DNA from: Pseudoalteromonas luteoviolacea
Lineage (GTDB): Bacteria; Pseudomonadota; Gammaproteobacteria; Enterobacterales; Alteromonadaceae
NCBI RefSeq assembly: GCF_021654285.1
Contig: NZ_JAKFZS010000018.1
Span: forward strand, 62,001 to 126,000
Reading direction: 5' to 3'
DNA length: 64,000 bases
Position numbers and translations under genes: made by a program. Below are positions 19,312 through 28,623 of this stretch, piece by piece (the stretch's first letter is position 1; every line of letters starts with the position of its first letter). The notes below the pieces were generated by a model. The model was not told where the DNA came from, made no database searches, and saw only the letters and a list, made by a program, of their open reading frames with translations.

Positions 19312-20967
19312 TTATTTTTTCTTCCACTTAGCATTATTGGGCAGTGACTTAGGTGGGACACGAACCTGTATTAGTGAAGGGCTATCTAAGTTTTCAAGCG
19401 CGCCTAAAATTGCCTCGTTGAGCTCTTCGTACGTATTAGCTTTCCAGCCTTTACAGCCGAATACATCGGCAAGTTTACAGTAATCCCACTGGTGCAAAAT
19501 ACATGAATCAAAGAATGGCTGATCGCTTGAGAATATTTCCGCATCATATAGCCACTGCTCTACACCATATACACCGTTATCCATGACAAAAATAATCGGG
19601 TTGAGCTTAAACCTAGTCTGCGTGGATAAACACTGCGGTGTCATTTGAAATCCCCCATCTCCGGAGAATACAAATACACGCTGGTGATCTTGTTTAGCAA
19701 GGCTCATGCCTGTTGCTGCTGGGCCGATATAGCCAATGGACGAGTAAGTCGGTTGGGCGACAAACCCTCTTGGTGTGCCGACTTTGAGCAGTAGGCTGCC
19801 AAAAAAGTTTAGGCTGGCGTCACTGCCGATAAGCACATTGTCGTTAATGTACTCTTTGCTCTGGATAAAGTCATAAAAGCCTTGGTAGCTGATATCTCCG
19901 CTAAATTGTTCGCTACTGTTTGGTGCTTCGCTTGGGATTGCACATGTAGACAAGTTTGAGAGTGGCTTTTGATTAAGTTCATCGATAAAGTTTGCCAGTG
20001 GTACTTGTGGTACAAAATAGGTCCCTAGCTTCACGGTATCCCATGAAATAAGTGCAGTTTTATCATAATTTACCGCTTGGCCTAGTGAGTTGATATCTGA
20101 CAGCCAAACACCTAAGCCTAAAATAAAGTCAGACTCATTGACTAATTTTTGGGTGACCTCAGAGGAAGCTTGACCATCAAAAACACCTGTAAAGAGCGGG
20201 TCGTTTTCGGAAAATACCGCTTTGCTGATGAGCTCTGTCACATAAGGCAAGTTTAGTTTTCTGATTAAAGCATTGGCTTCCTCATGAAGACCCATACGGT
20301 CCACTTCGGCACCTAACCAAACAATAGGGCGCTCAGCTTGTGATAAAGCTTGTTGAACTTTATCAATGGCCTGGTCTACATTGTCTTGCAGCGGGATAGG
20401 CGTAAGCGGTGTAAGCTTGCCTTGTGGCGCTGCACAAGGCTGTTCCACCATATCTTCCAGTAGCTCTATGTAAGCGGGGCGTTTTTGTGAAATACATTCA
20501 GTCAATGCATAGTCTATCAATCTTGGCGCAAGTTCAGGGTTATCTATTTTTATCGCCGCAGCGGTAATATTTTTATAGATATTTAAGTCGGTTTCGCCAT
20601 CAATCATATGGTGGTACGTAAAACCAGTTTGCTGGGCGGTGAGACGCTTTTGTATGCTCGGTGCACCGTTGACCACAACCACAGGGATGCGTTCTGCATA
20701 GGATGCCGCAACCGCGTTTACCGCGCTGAGAGTACCGGCAGAATATGTAAAGCACATAGCGCCAATGCCTTTTAATCTGGCATAGCCATCGGCCGCATAA
20801 CCTGCGTTAAGTTCGTTGACCTCTTCAATAAGCTCAATACTGCTTGGCTCAATATGTTTGTTGATCCATTCAATGGTGTAGTCCCCTGCGATTGAAAATA
20901 AGTGGCCTAGGCCAAGCTCTTCAAGTCTTTGAGTGAGGTACTGTCCTACTGTATATTGTGTATCCAT
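19312..20967 (-). CDS. ThDP-dependent alpha-keto acid decarboxylase
   Basis: Thiamine-diphosphate enzyme of the pyruvate/indolepyruvate decarboxylase family (551 residues). The N-terminal domain holds the cofactor-activating glutamate (Glu52 in NELNAGYAADGYAR) and a YHHM sequence at the place of the catalytic His-His pair. The C-terminal domain holds the ThDP/magnesium motif GDGGFQ followed by MDNGVYGVEQWLYD. It would decarboxylate pyruvate, phenylpyruvate or indolepyruvate to an aldehyde. The His pair is followed by IDGETDLNIYKNIT rather than the usual short glycine-rich GDG phrase, so substrate choice may differ. It lies downstream of an MBL-fold hydrolase in the same direction (32-base gap), implying an operon. 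Confidence 0.87.
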   Translation of the reverse strand: MDTQYTVGQYLTQRLEELGLGHLFSIAGDYTIEWINKHIEPSSIELIEEVNELNAGYAADGYARLKGIGAMCFTYSAGTLSAVNAVAASYAERIPVVVVNGAPSIQKRLTAQQTGFTYHHMIDGETDLNIYKNITAAAIKIDNPELAPRLIDYALTECISQKRPAYIELLEDMVEQPCAAPQGKLTPLTPIPLQDNVDQAIDKVQQALSQAERPIVWLGAEVDRMGLHEEANALIRKLNLPYVTELISKAVFSENDPLFTGVFDGQASSEVTQKLVNESDFILGLGVWLSDINSLGQAVNYDKTALISWDTVKLGTYFVPQVPLANFIDELNQKPLSNLSTCAIPSEAPNSSEQFSGDISYQGFYDFIQSKEYINDNVLIGSDASLNFFGSLLLKVGTPRGFVAQPTYSSIGYIGPAATGMSLAKQDHQRVFVFSGDGGFQMTPQCLSTQTRFKLNPIIFVMDNGVYGVEQWLYDAEIFSSDQPFFDSCILHQWDYCKLADVFGCKGWKANTYEELNEAILGALENLDSPSLIQVRVPPKSLPNNAKWKKK

Positions 20968-20999
20968 GCTGATCCACCTATCAATTTGGTTAGTGTTGA

Positions 21000-21830
21000 T
21001 TAATATTCGCTAGCGCCGTCAAAGAGTCGGGGTAGGTAAATGTCGAAAATGGCTGGACATTGCCTAGTTGGGAATTTGTTGAGCATAAACGCTTTAAATT
21101 CCTGATTTTTCAGGCCATCAGCAATGGCTTGCTTAGCGGCAATCAGATACTTGAGGTTTTCCAGTACCTCATTTTTATCTGCAGGCGCGCCGTGCCCGGG
21201 TAGAAACAAGTCATAGTCGGATGTCAGCATATCTTCATGTTGCTCCATCCAATGATCGAGATATTTAGTGAGATAAAGATGCGTGCCGCTGTAAAGCAAG
21301 TCTTGGGCGATAAATATGCCAAGGTCAGGAAGTTTTAAGGTGATCCCATAGTCAATTTCAGTATCGACAATACGCTCGATGACGTACTTTACTCCGTCAA
21401 TGACCTCAATACCGGGGCTGACCGCATGTTGTGGGATAACGACTTTCACTGGCGCGAGGTCGCCTAATTTACCCATATGATCTTCACGAGACTCTTCACC
21501 ATGTGCTTTTAAAAAATCGATGGTTTCAGGCAGTGTATATATTTCAATATCTGCAAATGCATCCCCAAGGCCAAACCAATGATCTGGATGGCGATGTGAT
21601 AAATACAAACGCTCTATGGGCTTTTTTAAACTGTCGGCGTATTCACGAAACTTTTTCGCATAGGGACTTAAAAACTGGCCATCAATCAGTACTAGGACAT
21701 TTTCACTTTCAATAATGTGTGTTGCATTGGCAATATTATCGCCTTCGTATGAAGAGATGAAGGTGTGAATTTTCACATTGCCTGTGTGTTTAACAACAAT
21801 TTTGATTGGGTTGGTAATAGGTATATTCAT
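21000..21830 (-). CDS. MBL-fold metallo-hydrolase
   Basis: A 276-residue cytoplasmic protein of the metallo-beta-lactamase superfamily. The zinc-binding signature HRHPDH is at residues 79-84, and later ligands are likely in IAQDLLYSGTHLY and in LPGHGAP. The family covers thioesterases, lactonases and glyoxalase II-like enzymes, so no substrate is assigned. It shares strand and close spacing with the decarboxylase. The start chosen has a GAG-type ribosome site; a longer frame 15 codons upstream adds a hydrophobic stretch (VLCLFYLSQ) that looks non-coding. Confidence 0.75.
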   Translation of the reverse strand: MNIPITNPIKIVVKHTGNVKIHTFISSYEGDNIANATHIIESENVLVLIDGQFLSPYAKKFREYADSLKKPIERLYLSHRHPDHWFGLGDAFADIEIYTLPETIDFLKAHGEESREDHMGKLGDLAPVKVVIPQHAVSPGIEVIDGVKYVIERIVDTEIDYGITLKLPDLGIFIAQDLLYSGTHLYLTKYLDHWMEQHEDMLTSDYDLFLPGHGAPADKNEVLENLKYLIAAKQAIADGLKNQEFKAFMLNKFPTRQCPAIFDIYLPRLFDGASEY

Positions 21831-21992
21831 AGCATTTACTCGCTGTGATAGATAAAAGAGACAAAGCACATGCACGGCTTGCTTTGTAACAGCTAAATAG
21901 ATAATGAGACGGTAGAACTATTGGCCAAAGGTAGCGGGTATGACGATTAAAAGTGGCTGGTTTACAAGGTGATGTGGCAGTAAACACAGATG

Positions 21993-22018
21993 CTATGCGC
22001 AACTTGCGCTGCGCATAG
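21993..22018. terminator. Strong hairpin between GH15 and MBL genes
   Basis: CTATGCGCA (21993-22001) pairs perfectly with TGCGCATAG (22010-22018) across an 8-base loop. With the second hairpin at 22132-22160 it separates the glucoamylase transcript from the MBL/decarboxylase transcript. The rest of the 338-base gap (21831-22168) shows no credible gene. Confidence 0.5.
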
Positions 22019-22131
22019 TGTGGGTAAAGTTGTTGTGCTTTTACCATATCAACATCCGCTGTTACTGTGTGCCACTTCCTAAAAGCATGATTATTTGCTT
22101 TTGGCCAAGTACGGTTTAATAAACTCTAATA

Positions 22132-22160
22132 ACGACCGTAACCTCAGCGCTTGCGGTCGT
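22132..22160 (-). terminator. Hairpin downstream of glucoamylase gene
   Basis: ACGACCG (22132-22138) pairs with CGGTCGT (22154-22160), 9 bases past the stop codon of the leftward GH15 gene. The T run is weak. Confidence 0.5.
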
Positions 22161-22168
22161 CGTTGATT

Positions 22169-23605
22169 TCAAATCTTTAGCGCATTACGCAAATCTATGG
22201 CTATGGCGACGGATACATAGCTCCAAGTTAGGTGCTCAGCACTGGTCATGTAGCCGTCGTATCGACTAAATTGCTCCGACAATGACGTATGCTCCCCTGC
22301 GTGGATCTGGATACGGCGAAGATACGCGTCTCCAAGTGCTTTTAAACCAGAAATGATGGATTTGAATGTTTTGGTTCTGCTACTGAAACATTCGCCTACC
22401 TCAAGCTGGCATTTGGGGTCGACCAGCTTCACTGCCAGATTCAATTGGCCGAGGTTATATTTGTTGATTTCAATATTTTTTTGCTCAGCAAATAGGGCTG
22501 CGGCTTTGTAGCAAATACTGCTCAAAGAAGCGGTACACAAAAACCAAGGGTTACCTTGTCCAAGTGGCGCACCGCCTGCGTATTTATCCTCTGGATAGCG
22601 TCCAATTCCCGGTGCAACAGGATCGCCAGATGTGGTGTGCTCAATGGCATTGATCAGATAAAGTGGGTCAAAAGCTTGGTGGAGTGCATAGGCGGTTGCC
22701 AGTACTTTATCTTCGTGCGGGTTTAGGAAAGGGTGGGTGTGTGACAGTGCTTGGCAGATCCCTAAAGTGGTTGCAACATCAAGGTTTGACGACTTGTAAT
22801 CTAGTCCGCCCACACGGTTAAGTGTGGTCAGGAAATAGCCCTGTTCCTCACTCCAAAAATCATCTATTGCACTTTCAATTAAAGCCGCCTGTTGGTTATA
22901 GTAATCAGCTGCACCTGGGTCATTAAGCTTATTCGCTAAATCAGCACCTTCGCGCAGCGCTGTGCGCTGTAGCAGTCGAGTATAAAAATGGGTGCCATCG
23001 ACTTCTTCCCACAGATCAAAGCAAGGGTCCTGCCAGTGGTTCGCAACAAAATCTAAATCCGCTTTGATGATGCTAAATGAAGGCTCTTTTGAGTCGTATA
23101 AAGTGCCTGTGACATAGTCTTTTTCGCCATTCTCTAACAGGGTACTTGCCCAGCGAGTGATAGTGAGCGCACGTTGTGCTGGACCATCATTTTGTGGTCT
23201 GCCCCAGGGTCCGTTGAACGCTTGTCCTGTGACGTAAAACTTGGGCTCGCCCAAGCTATTACTGACAGTTGGTGTTGTTTGGTTTATTTTGGTGAACTCG
23301 ACATAGTCAATCATCATGTCGTAGTAGTTATCTTTAAAATTTCTATGATCAAGGCCATTGAGCTTGGCAATTTCACTCATTGTTCGTGCCGAATCTCTTA
23401 CCCAGTGATAATAGTAGTTTGGGTTGGTGCGAGAGGGAGAGGCGAGTACAGCTCCACGCTCTCCATCGTCGGGTGAAATATTCGCAATCATTCTATCTAG
23501 CACATGTTGCCTTGCCACTTTTGCCCACTTTTCAAGTGGTTGTGCATCAATAGCCGTCGGGTATTCTTGCTCTGATTTGAGTACCGTGTTCGTTTGAGTT
23601 GTCAT
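22169..23605 (-). CDS. Glycoside hydrolase family 15 (glucoamylase-like)
   Basis: An inverting alpha-glucosidase of the GH15 (alpha/alpha)6 barrel fold, 478 residues. Recognisable segments are YYYHWVRDSARTM near residue 65, VDGTHFYTRLLQRTALREGADLA, APLGQGNPWFLCTASL, and SAEHLTWSY near the C terminus containing a candidate catalytic Glu. No signal peptide is visible from the selected start, which has a GGAAC ribosome site; the frame stays open 47 codons upstream. A cytoplasmic enzyme would act on imported maltodextrin, trehalose or similar glucosides. It is transcribed away from the sugar oxidation operon, with a shared intergenic region. Confidence 0.85.
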   Translation of the reverse strand: MTTQTNTVLKSEQEYPTAIDAQPLEKWAKVARQHVLDRMIANISPDDGERGAVLASPSRTNPNYYYHWVRDSARTMSEIAKLNGLDHRNFKDNYYDMMIDYVEFTKINQTTPTVSNSLGEPKFYVTGQAFNGPWGRPQNDGPAQRALTITRWASTLLENGEKDYVTGTLYDSKEPSFSIIKADLDFVANHWQDPCFDLWEEVDGTHFYTRLLQRTALREGADLANKLNDPGAADYYNQQAALIESAIDDFWSEEQGYFLTTLNRVGGLDYKSSNLDVATTLGICQALSHTHPFLNPHEDKVLATAYALHQAFDPLYLINAIEHTTSGDPVAPGIGRYPEDKYAGGAPLGQGNPWFLCTASLSSICYKAAALFAEQKNIEINKYNLGQLNLAVKLVDPKCQLEVGECFSSRTKTFKSIISGLKALGDAYLRRIQIHAGEHTSLSEQFSRYDGYMTSAEHLTWSYVSVAIAIDLRNALKI

Positions 23606-24039
23606 AAGTGTTCCAAGAGTAAAGGTGTTAATTGTCTCGGAATGTCGGTGTGAGAAATCAAACATACAACCAAGTTCATTCACTAACTGTCTCACATTAG
23701 CAATCCGTTGTAGTCGCACTGAGTGCATCAGAAAGTATATACACAAAAAACAGCCACCCGCTTAAATATTTCGATTTATTTAACAAGTTATTAATTTGGT
23801 TGGGGAAACTAAAATGTAGCCATGAAAGACGAGTTTCAAGATGGTTGGTTTTGAGTTTTTATACTTATTTGCTTATTTTGTCTACATAAACATCTATTTT
23901 AGGATCCTATTTCTATTATATCCATGCCGGATTTTTTTCGGGTACTTATTTTATAATTGCCATTTTGTAATATCTGCTACACTGATTTTTAGCTTGAATG
24001 TTAATGCTGTTGTTAATGGAATAAGATGGGGACACTTGA
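23606..24039. promoter_or_regulatory. Divergent intergenic region (434 bases)
   Basis: AT-rich region between the leftward glucoamylase and the rightward GMC operon. It must hold both promoters. I see no clear operator palindrome. A 68-codon hydrophobic frame at 23841-24047 overlaps the GMC start and looks like chance. Confidence 0.4.
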
Positions 24040-25962
24040 ATGAGTGAATCAAATTCAACAATAGAGCAAGTAACACCTGAGCAAGCAATTCAAAATTCGA
24101 ATGACGGTAAATATGATGCAGTGATCGTTGGCTCAGGGATTAGCGGTGCGATTGCCGCGAAAGAACTCACTTCTAGAGGGTATCAAGTACTTGTGCTTGA
24201 AGCTGCACCCGCAAAAAGCTTAAGTTATGACGGCTTCAAGGCGTATGTATCTAATTATTATGTCAACGCGTCAAAAGATAATAACGCGCCATATCCTGAT
24301 AACCCTAATGCACCCATGCCTAGGTCGACTGATGTTCGCAAGCTATGCTTGGGTCAAATGGATACCCAAGGGTACATGGTGCAAAATGGTCCTTTGGCAC
24401 TAGATAGCACCTACACGCGGGTTACGGGTGGCACAACTATGCACTGGGAAGCCAAAATTCTGCGCATGTTACCAGATGATTTTAAAATCAAAACCCACTA
24501 TGGCGTTGGGTTAGATTGGCCCATCAGCTATGATGACTTGATGCCCTATTACCGCATGGCTGAACGTGAAATTGGCGTATCTGCTAATGTTGAGGAGCAG
24601 GGGTTTTACGGGCTTAAGTACGAACCTGGTTACGTATACCCAATGCATGGGTTGCCGGCCTCTTATCTTGATCAAGTGGTGGGCAAAGGCATTGACGGGG
24701 CAGAGTTTGAACTTGCAGGCGAAGTACACACGGTAAAAGTGCGCCCGTTTCCACAAGGTCGAAACGGCATTCCCAATGCGGATTATCAAAATGGTGCGGG
24801 GTTTAATCCTGTCGGGGCTGTGGGCGCAGTGCAGAGCGAGCAAGGCGGGCGCTGCCAAGGTAATAACAACTGTGTGCCGATATGCCCTGTACAAGCCAAA
24901 TATGATGCACGTAAAACGTTATACAGCGCAGCGCAAACAGGCAATCTTGACTTTTTACCACAAGCGGTGGCCAGCAAAGTCTTTGTCGATGGATGTACTG
25001 ATCAAGTCAGTCATATTGAATTCAAGCACTATACCAAGACCTCTTCGCCTGAGCATACGACAGGCAATATCACTGCAAAAACCTTTATTTTGGCGACCAA
25101 CGCGGTAGAAAACGCCCGACTCATGCTCGCGTCTGATTTACCCAGTTCGAGTGGGTTAATGGGCAAAAATTTAATGGACCATACTTATTTGCTCGCTTGG
25201 GGTTTATTGCCAGAAGCGGCGGGGACAATGAGAGGGACAAAATGCACCTCTGGCATTGCGGACTTTAGATATGGACAAAGCAGAGCCAAGCAAGCGCCGT
25301 TTGGTGTAGACATTCATAATGATGGTTGGGGCTGGGCAACGGGCTCTCCTTTTTCTGATATCGAAGAGTTAGTCGACACTGAAAATAAATTTGGTAAGGC
25401 ACTTCGCCAAAGTACCGTTGAGAGGATATCAAATCAATTGTTGTTTGCTTATATGGTCGAGCAGCCAGCAGATGAGAGCAACCGCATTACAGTCGACCCA
25501 GAATATACTGATGCGCTTGGTAACATGCGCCCAATCGTCAATTATAACTTGTCTGATTACTCCAAAGCGGGCATTGCCTACGCACGTGAAACGTCAAAGG
25601 TATTCTTCCAGCGCCTTGGTGCACAGGACTTTTCAAGTTATTCATTACTTGATTATGGCTCGTTCAATTACCAAGGTGAAAGCTATTACTTCCGTGGTGG
25701 CAACCATTTTTCTGGTACGCATGTCATGGGCACTGCTGCCCAAAACTCTGTGGTGAATGAATATCAACAATCATGGGATCACAGTAACTTATACCTGATT
25801 GGCTCTGGCAGTATGCCAAGCATTGGTACATCTAATACCACCCTGACACTTGCAGCCCTTTGCTTTAAAACCACGGAACATATTTTGGCACATTTGAGCA
25901 GTTTTCCCGTGAATGTCGTAGCTGATGATGCCTTTAAACTGGCTAAAGGAGCGCGCTCATGA
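24040..25962 (+). CDS. GMC-family FAD oxidoreductase
   Basis: Glucose-methanol-choline superfamily enzyme of 640 residues. The FAD-binding Rossmann motif VGSGISGAIAAKEL is near residue 30, with TGGTTMHWEAK (FAD contact) near 130. A cysteine-containing phrase (NNNCVPICPVQAKYDARKTL, near 285) occurs in pyranose-oxidase and gluconate/sorbitol dehydrogenase-like members. The C-terminal catalytic region has NHFSGTHVMG and GSGSMPSIGTSNTTLTLAAL. It oxidises a sugar hydroxyl to a keto group, and the electron acceptor is unknown. No export signal is visible. The stop overlaps the next start by 4 bases, and the third gene encodes a dehydrogenase small subunit, so a complex is likely. Confidence 0.88.
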   Translation: MSESNSTIEQVTPEQAIQNSNDGKYDAVIVGSGISGAIAAKELTSRGYQVLVLEAAPAKSLSYDGFKAYVSNYYVNASKDNNAPYPDNPNAPMPRSTDVRKLCLGQMDTQGYMVQNGPLALDSTYTRVTGGTTMHWEAKILRMLPDDFKIKTHYGVGLDWPISYDDLMPYYRMAEREIGVSANVEEQGFYGLKYEPGYVYPMHGLPASYLDQVVGKGIDGAEFELAGEVHTVKVRPFPQGRNGIPNADYQNGAGFNPVGAVGAVQSEQGGRCQGNNNCVPICPVQAKYDARKTLYSAAQTGNLDFLPQAVASKVFVDGCTDQVSHIEFKHYTKTSSPEHTTGNITAKTFILATNAVENARLMLASDLPSSSGLMGKNLMDHTYLLAWGLLPEAAGTMRGTKCTSGIADFRYGQSRAKQAPFGVDIHNDGWGWATGSPFSDIEELVDTENKFGKALRQSTVERISNQLLFAYMVEQPADESNRITVDPEYTDALGNMRPIVNYNLSDYSKAGIAYARETSKVFFQRLGAQDFSSYSLLDYGSFNYQGESYYFRGGNHFSGTHVMGTAAQNSVVNEYQQSWDHSNLYLIGSGSMPSIGTSNTTLTLAALCFKTTEHILAHLSSFPVNVVADDAFKLAKGARS

Positions 25963-27122
25963 ACGAACGTATTATCAATACCATTGATGATTTATATCAG
26001 ATGTTAGATGCCGCGATTCAGTTGGAACATGCGACAATTCCGCCGTATTTAACGGCATTATATAGTATCCATCCTGAAACCAATTTAGAGGCTACGGCGG
26101 TTATTAGAGCGGTTTTGGTTGAAGAGATGCTTCATATGACGTTGTCTGCGAATGTGCTCAATGCATTGGGTCGACATCCCAATGTATTGAGTGAAGGCTT
26201 TATGCCTTCATTTCCAACTTATTTGCCGGATGGTGAGAAAGACTTCCAAGTCTCTATTGCCGCTTTTACACCAGAGACCCTTGAGACTTTCTTGAACATC
26301 GAGCGCCCTTCAAAGCCTCCAAAAAATACTTCAAGTACTTGCCCTAATGGCTGTATCACGCGTGCAAATCATGCGCGCTTTCATTTGGATGCGATAAAAC
26401 CGCTAAAATCGCCAACATATAGTTTTTACAGCATTGGAGATTTTTACGATGCCATTATAGATGGCATTAAATTTTTAGAGACGCAGGCCAGAGAGTGCGG
26501 AGAAACTATTTTTATCGGCGATCCTAAATATCAGGTTTCCAATAAGTACTATTACTCTGGCGGTGGCGAAGTCATAGAAGTCACGGATGAAAAATCGGCC
26601 ATTGCCGCGTTGAATTTGATCAAAGAGCAAGGTGAAGGGAAGGCAGAGCTGGGCGAAGATACAGAGAACCAAGAGTTTGATAGTGAGGGAGAGCTATCCC
26701 ATTATTATCGATTTAAGCAGTTACAGTTTGGCCGTTATTATCAAAAAGGTGATAGGCCAAGTAACCCCACTGGCGCAAAGTTCGAAGTCGATTTTAGTAA
26801 GGTATATCCGATCAAGACAAACCCTAAGCTGTCGGATTTTGCAGAAAACCCAACTTTATTAAAAGCCGCGAAAGATTTTAACCATAGTTACCAAGAGTTT
26901 TTAGGCATCATCAATGCCGCGTTCAGTGGTCATCAAAATCTTTTGTTGGGTGCAGTGTGCGACATGTTCCGGTTGAAAGAGTTCGCCAGCCAGCTGATCC
27001 GTAACCCGATTTCGATTGAGCCTAATATGCACGCAGGCCCCACATTCGAAATTGACACCAGTAGCCGTGGTTCATTGAACGATAAAGTAGGGCAGACTTG
27101 TGTACATAAGGAGCGGGCGTAA
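25959..27122 (+). CDS. Ferritin-like domain protein (VioB/RebD-related fold)
   Basis: A 387-residue protein whose first half is a ferritin-like four-helix bundle: LEHATIPPYL around residue 22 and VEEMLHMTLSANVLNALG around residue 54 give the E...ExxH di-metal ligand pattern. This matches the ferritin-like domain described for iminophenylpyruvate dimer synthases and related proteins. A middle segment carries NTSSTCPNGC. The chemistry here is unknown; dioxygen or metal use is likely. It overlaps the genes on both sides by 4 and 1 bases, so it should be translated in step with the GMC enzyme and small subunit and may form one complex. Confidence 0.75.
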   Translation: MNERIINTIDDLYQMLDAAIQLEHATIPPYLTALYSIHPETNLEATAVIRAVLVEEMLHMTLSANVLNALGRHPNVLSEGFMPSFPTYLPDGEKDFQVSIAAFTPETLETFLNIERPSKPPKNTSSTCPNGCITRANHARFHLDAIKPLKSPTYSFYSIGDFYDAIIDGIKFLETQARECGETIFIGDPKYQVSNKYYYSGGGEVIEVTDEKSAIAALNLIKEQGEGKAELGEDTENQEFDSEGELSHYYRFKQLQFGRYYQKGDRPSNPTGAKFEVDFSKVYPIKTNPKLSDFAENPTLLKAAKDFNHSYQEFLGIINAAFSGHQNLLLGAVCDMFRLKEFASQLIRNPISIEPNMHAGPTFEIDTSSRGSLNDKVGQTCVHKERA

Positions 27123-27640
27123 TGAATACTCAGCAAAATCAACAGCAGCAATTTATTGAGCTATCAGGTGCACTCACGGATTTCAATGCGTTTGCACTAC
27201 ATGGTACAGGACAAGTTGAACATTACTATAAAACACTTAATGACATTGTTGGCCGTGACACGGTTGAACAGTTACTTTGCGTGTTTCAAACCGTGTCTGA
27301 ATGTGCCTGTGACGAGCAAATGTTTTTAACTGGTATACGACAACAGATCATGGGGGATGTGAAGCTGGGGCCTGTCGCCAGAAATATCATCAAGCTTTGG
27401 TACACCGGCACTTGGTATCAATTACCACGTACTTGGCGAGAGGCTTATGGCAAGAGTGAGCAGGATAAAACATTTTTTGTAAGCTCTGCTTCATATACAG
27501 AGGGCTTACTTTGGCAGGCGATTGATGCCAATCCATCAGGCGCAAAAGGGCCGGGTTATGGTTCTTGGAGCGAGCCACCTAGAATTCATTTCGACAACAG
27601 CTGGCAGTTTGTAAAGCAGCAAAGTGTTCAATCAAAATAA
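27122..27640 (+). CDS. Sorbitol-dehydrogenase-type small subunit
   Basis: A 172-residue protein resembling the small subunit of membrane FAD-dependent sorbitol/gluconate-type dehydrogenases (PF12318-like). Visible are FNAFALHGTG near the start, and the C-terminal IKLWYTGTWYQLPRTWREAYG followed by SYTEGLLWQAIDANPSGAKGPGYGSWSEPP. No Tat signal is obvious, unlike many exported relatives. It probably partners the GMC subunit encoded two genes upstream, with the ferritin-like gene inserted between. Confidence 0.72.
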   Translation: MNTQQNQQQQFIELSGALTDFNAFALHGTGQVEHYYKTLNDIVGRDTVEQLLCVFQTVSECACDEQMFLTGIRQQIMGDVKLGPVARNIIKLWYTGTWYQLPRTWREAYGKSEQDKTFFVSSASYTEGLLWQAIDANPSGAKGPGYGSWSEPPRIHFDNSWQFVKQQSVQSK

Positions 27641-27685
27641 ATGTAAGTATTTACTTTCATTTATGTCACCAACAGGATGTTTATC

Positions 27686-28603
27686 ATGAGCAGACAAACA
27701 ATGTTTCCACAAGGCGCTGTAAAGTTTGGTATTACCCCAACTGGATGGGTCAATGATGACTTTTTAGATATTGATATCGGGATCCCATTTGAGCAAATTG
27801 TCAGTGAGATGGCTCTGGCTGGCTTTGAAGGCTGTAGCCGTGGGCATAAATACCCATCTGATCCAGCGGTATTAAAACGTGAGTTAGATATGCGCGGGCT
27901 AGTGATTTCTGAGCCGTGGGTTAGTACTTACTTCACTATAAACGATATGAAAGAGCAAACGTTTCAAAGTTTTGAGCAAGAAATCCAGTTTTTGAAAGAG
28001 ATGCAAAGTGGGGACTTAGTACTGGCTGAACTTGGCGGTTCATCTCATCAGCAACCTATTGCCTTAGTGCCTAATGCACCTAAGTTTACAGATGAGCAGT
28101 TTCGTAGACTGGCTGATGGCTTAAATGAGCTTGGCCATAAAGCCAATTGCCACGGGGTGAAAATGTGTTATCACCATCATATGGGCACAGGGGTGATGAC
28201 GATGGATGAAATTGCGCGATTTGCGGAGTTAACTGACCCTGATTGCGTGCACTTTTGTTTGGACACGGGGCACCTCTTTTTTGCAGGTGGCGACAATTTA
28301 GAGTTTATTCGACTTTATGGTGAGCGGATCAGACATGTTCATTTAAAAAATATCCGCAAAGACATTATGGATTACAGTTTGGCCAATGACTTGTCATTTA
28401 AAGAGGCCATTTTGAAAGGGGTATTTACTGTGCCGGGAGATCCTGCGGGGTGCTTAGACTTTAAAGAGATATTACAGGCGCTGGCAGATAAAAACTTTGC
28501 AGGGTGGTTGATTGTAGAGGCAGAGCAAAACCCTGCCAATGCAACCCCGCTTCTGTATGCGCAAATGGCGCGCAAGTATCTTCAAGAAGTTACTGGCCTT
28601 TAA
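27686..28603 (+). CDS. IolE-like sugar isomerase/dehydratase (TIM barrel)
   Basis: Xylose-isomerase-like TIM barrel (305 residues) close to myo-inosose-2 dehydratase IolE. The N terminus has KFGITPTGWVNDD, then EMALAGFEGCSRGHKYPSDPAVL and MCYHHHMGTGVMT. The metal ligands are likely in HFCLDTGH, HVHLKNIR and the final VEAEQNP. The selected ATG has an AGGAT ribosome site; an ATG 9 bases earlier is too close to it. In this setting it may process the keto sugar made by the GMC enzyme, for example by elimination or isomerisation. No other inositol genes are nearby, so a specific inositol role is doubtful. Confidence 0.8.
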   Translation: MSRQTMFPQGAVKFGITPTGWVNDDFLDIDIGIPFEQIVSEMALAGFEGCSRGHKYPSDPAVLKRELDMRGLVISEPWVSTYFTINDMKEQTFQSFEQEIQFLKEMQSGDLVLAELGGSSHQQPIALVPNAPKFTDEQFRRLADGLNELGHKANCHGVKMCYHHHMGTGVMTMDEIARFAELTDPDCVHFCLDTGHLFFAGGDNLEFIRLYGERIRHVHLKNIRKDIMDYSLANDLSFKEAILKGVFTVPGDPAGCLDFKEILQALADKNFAGWLIVEAEQNPANATPLLYAQMARKYLQEVTGL

Positions 28604-28623
28604 AGTGATAAAGGAGTTATCAC

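Noticed and set aside
23841..24047. 68-codon hydrophobic frame upstream of the GMC gene
   Set aside because: It overlaps the GMC start codon, has no good ribosome site and consists mostly of AT-rich hydrophobic codons, so it looks like chance.
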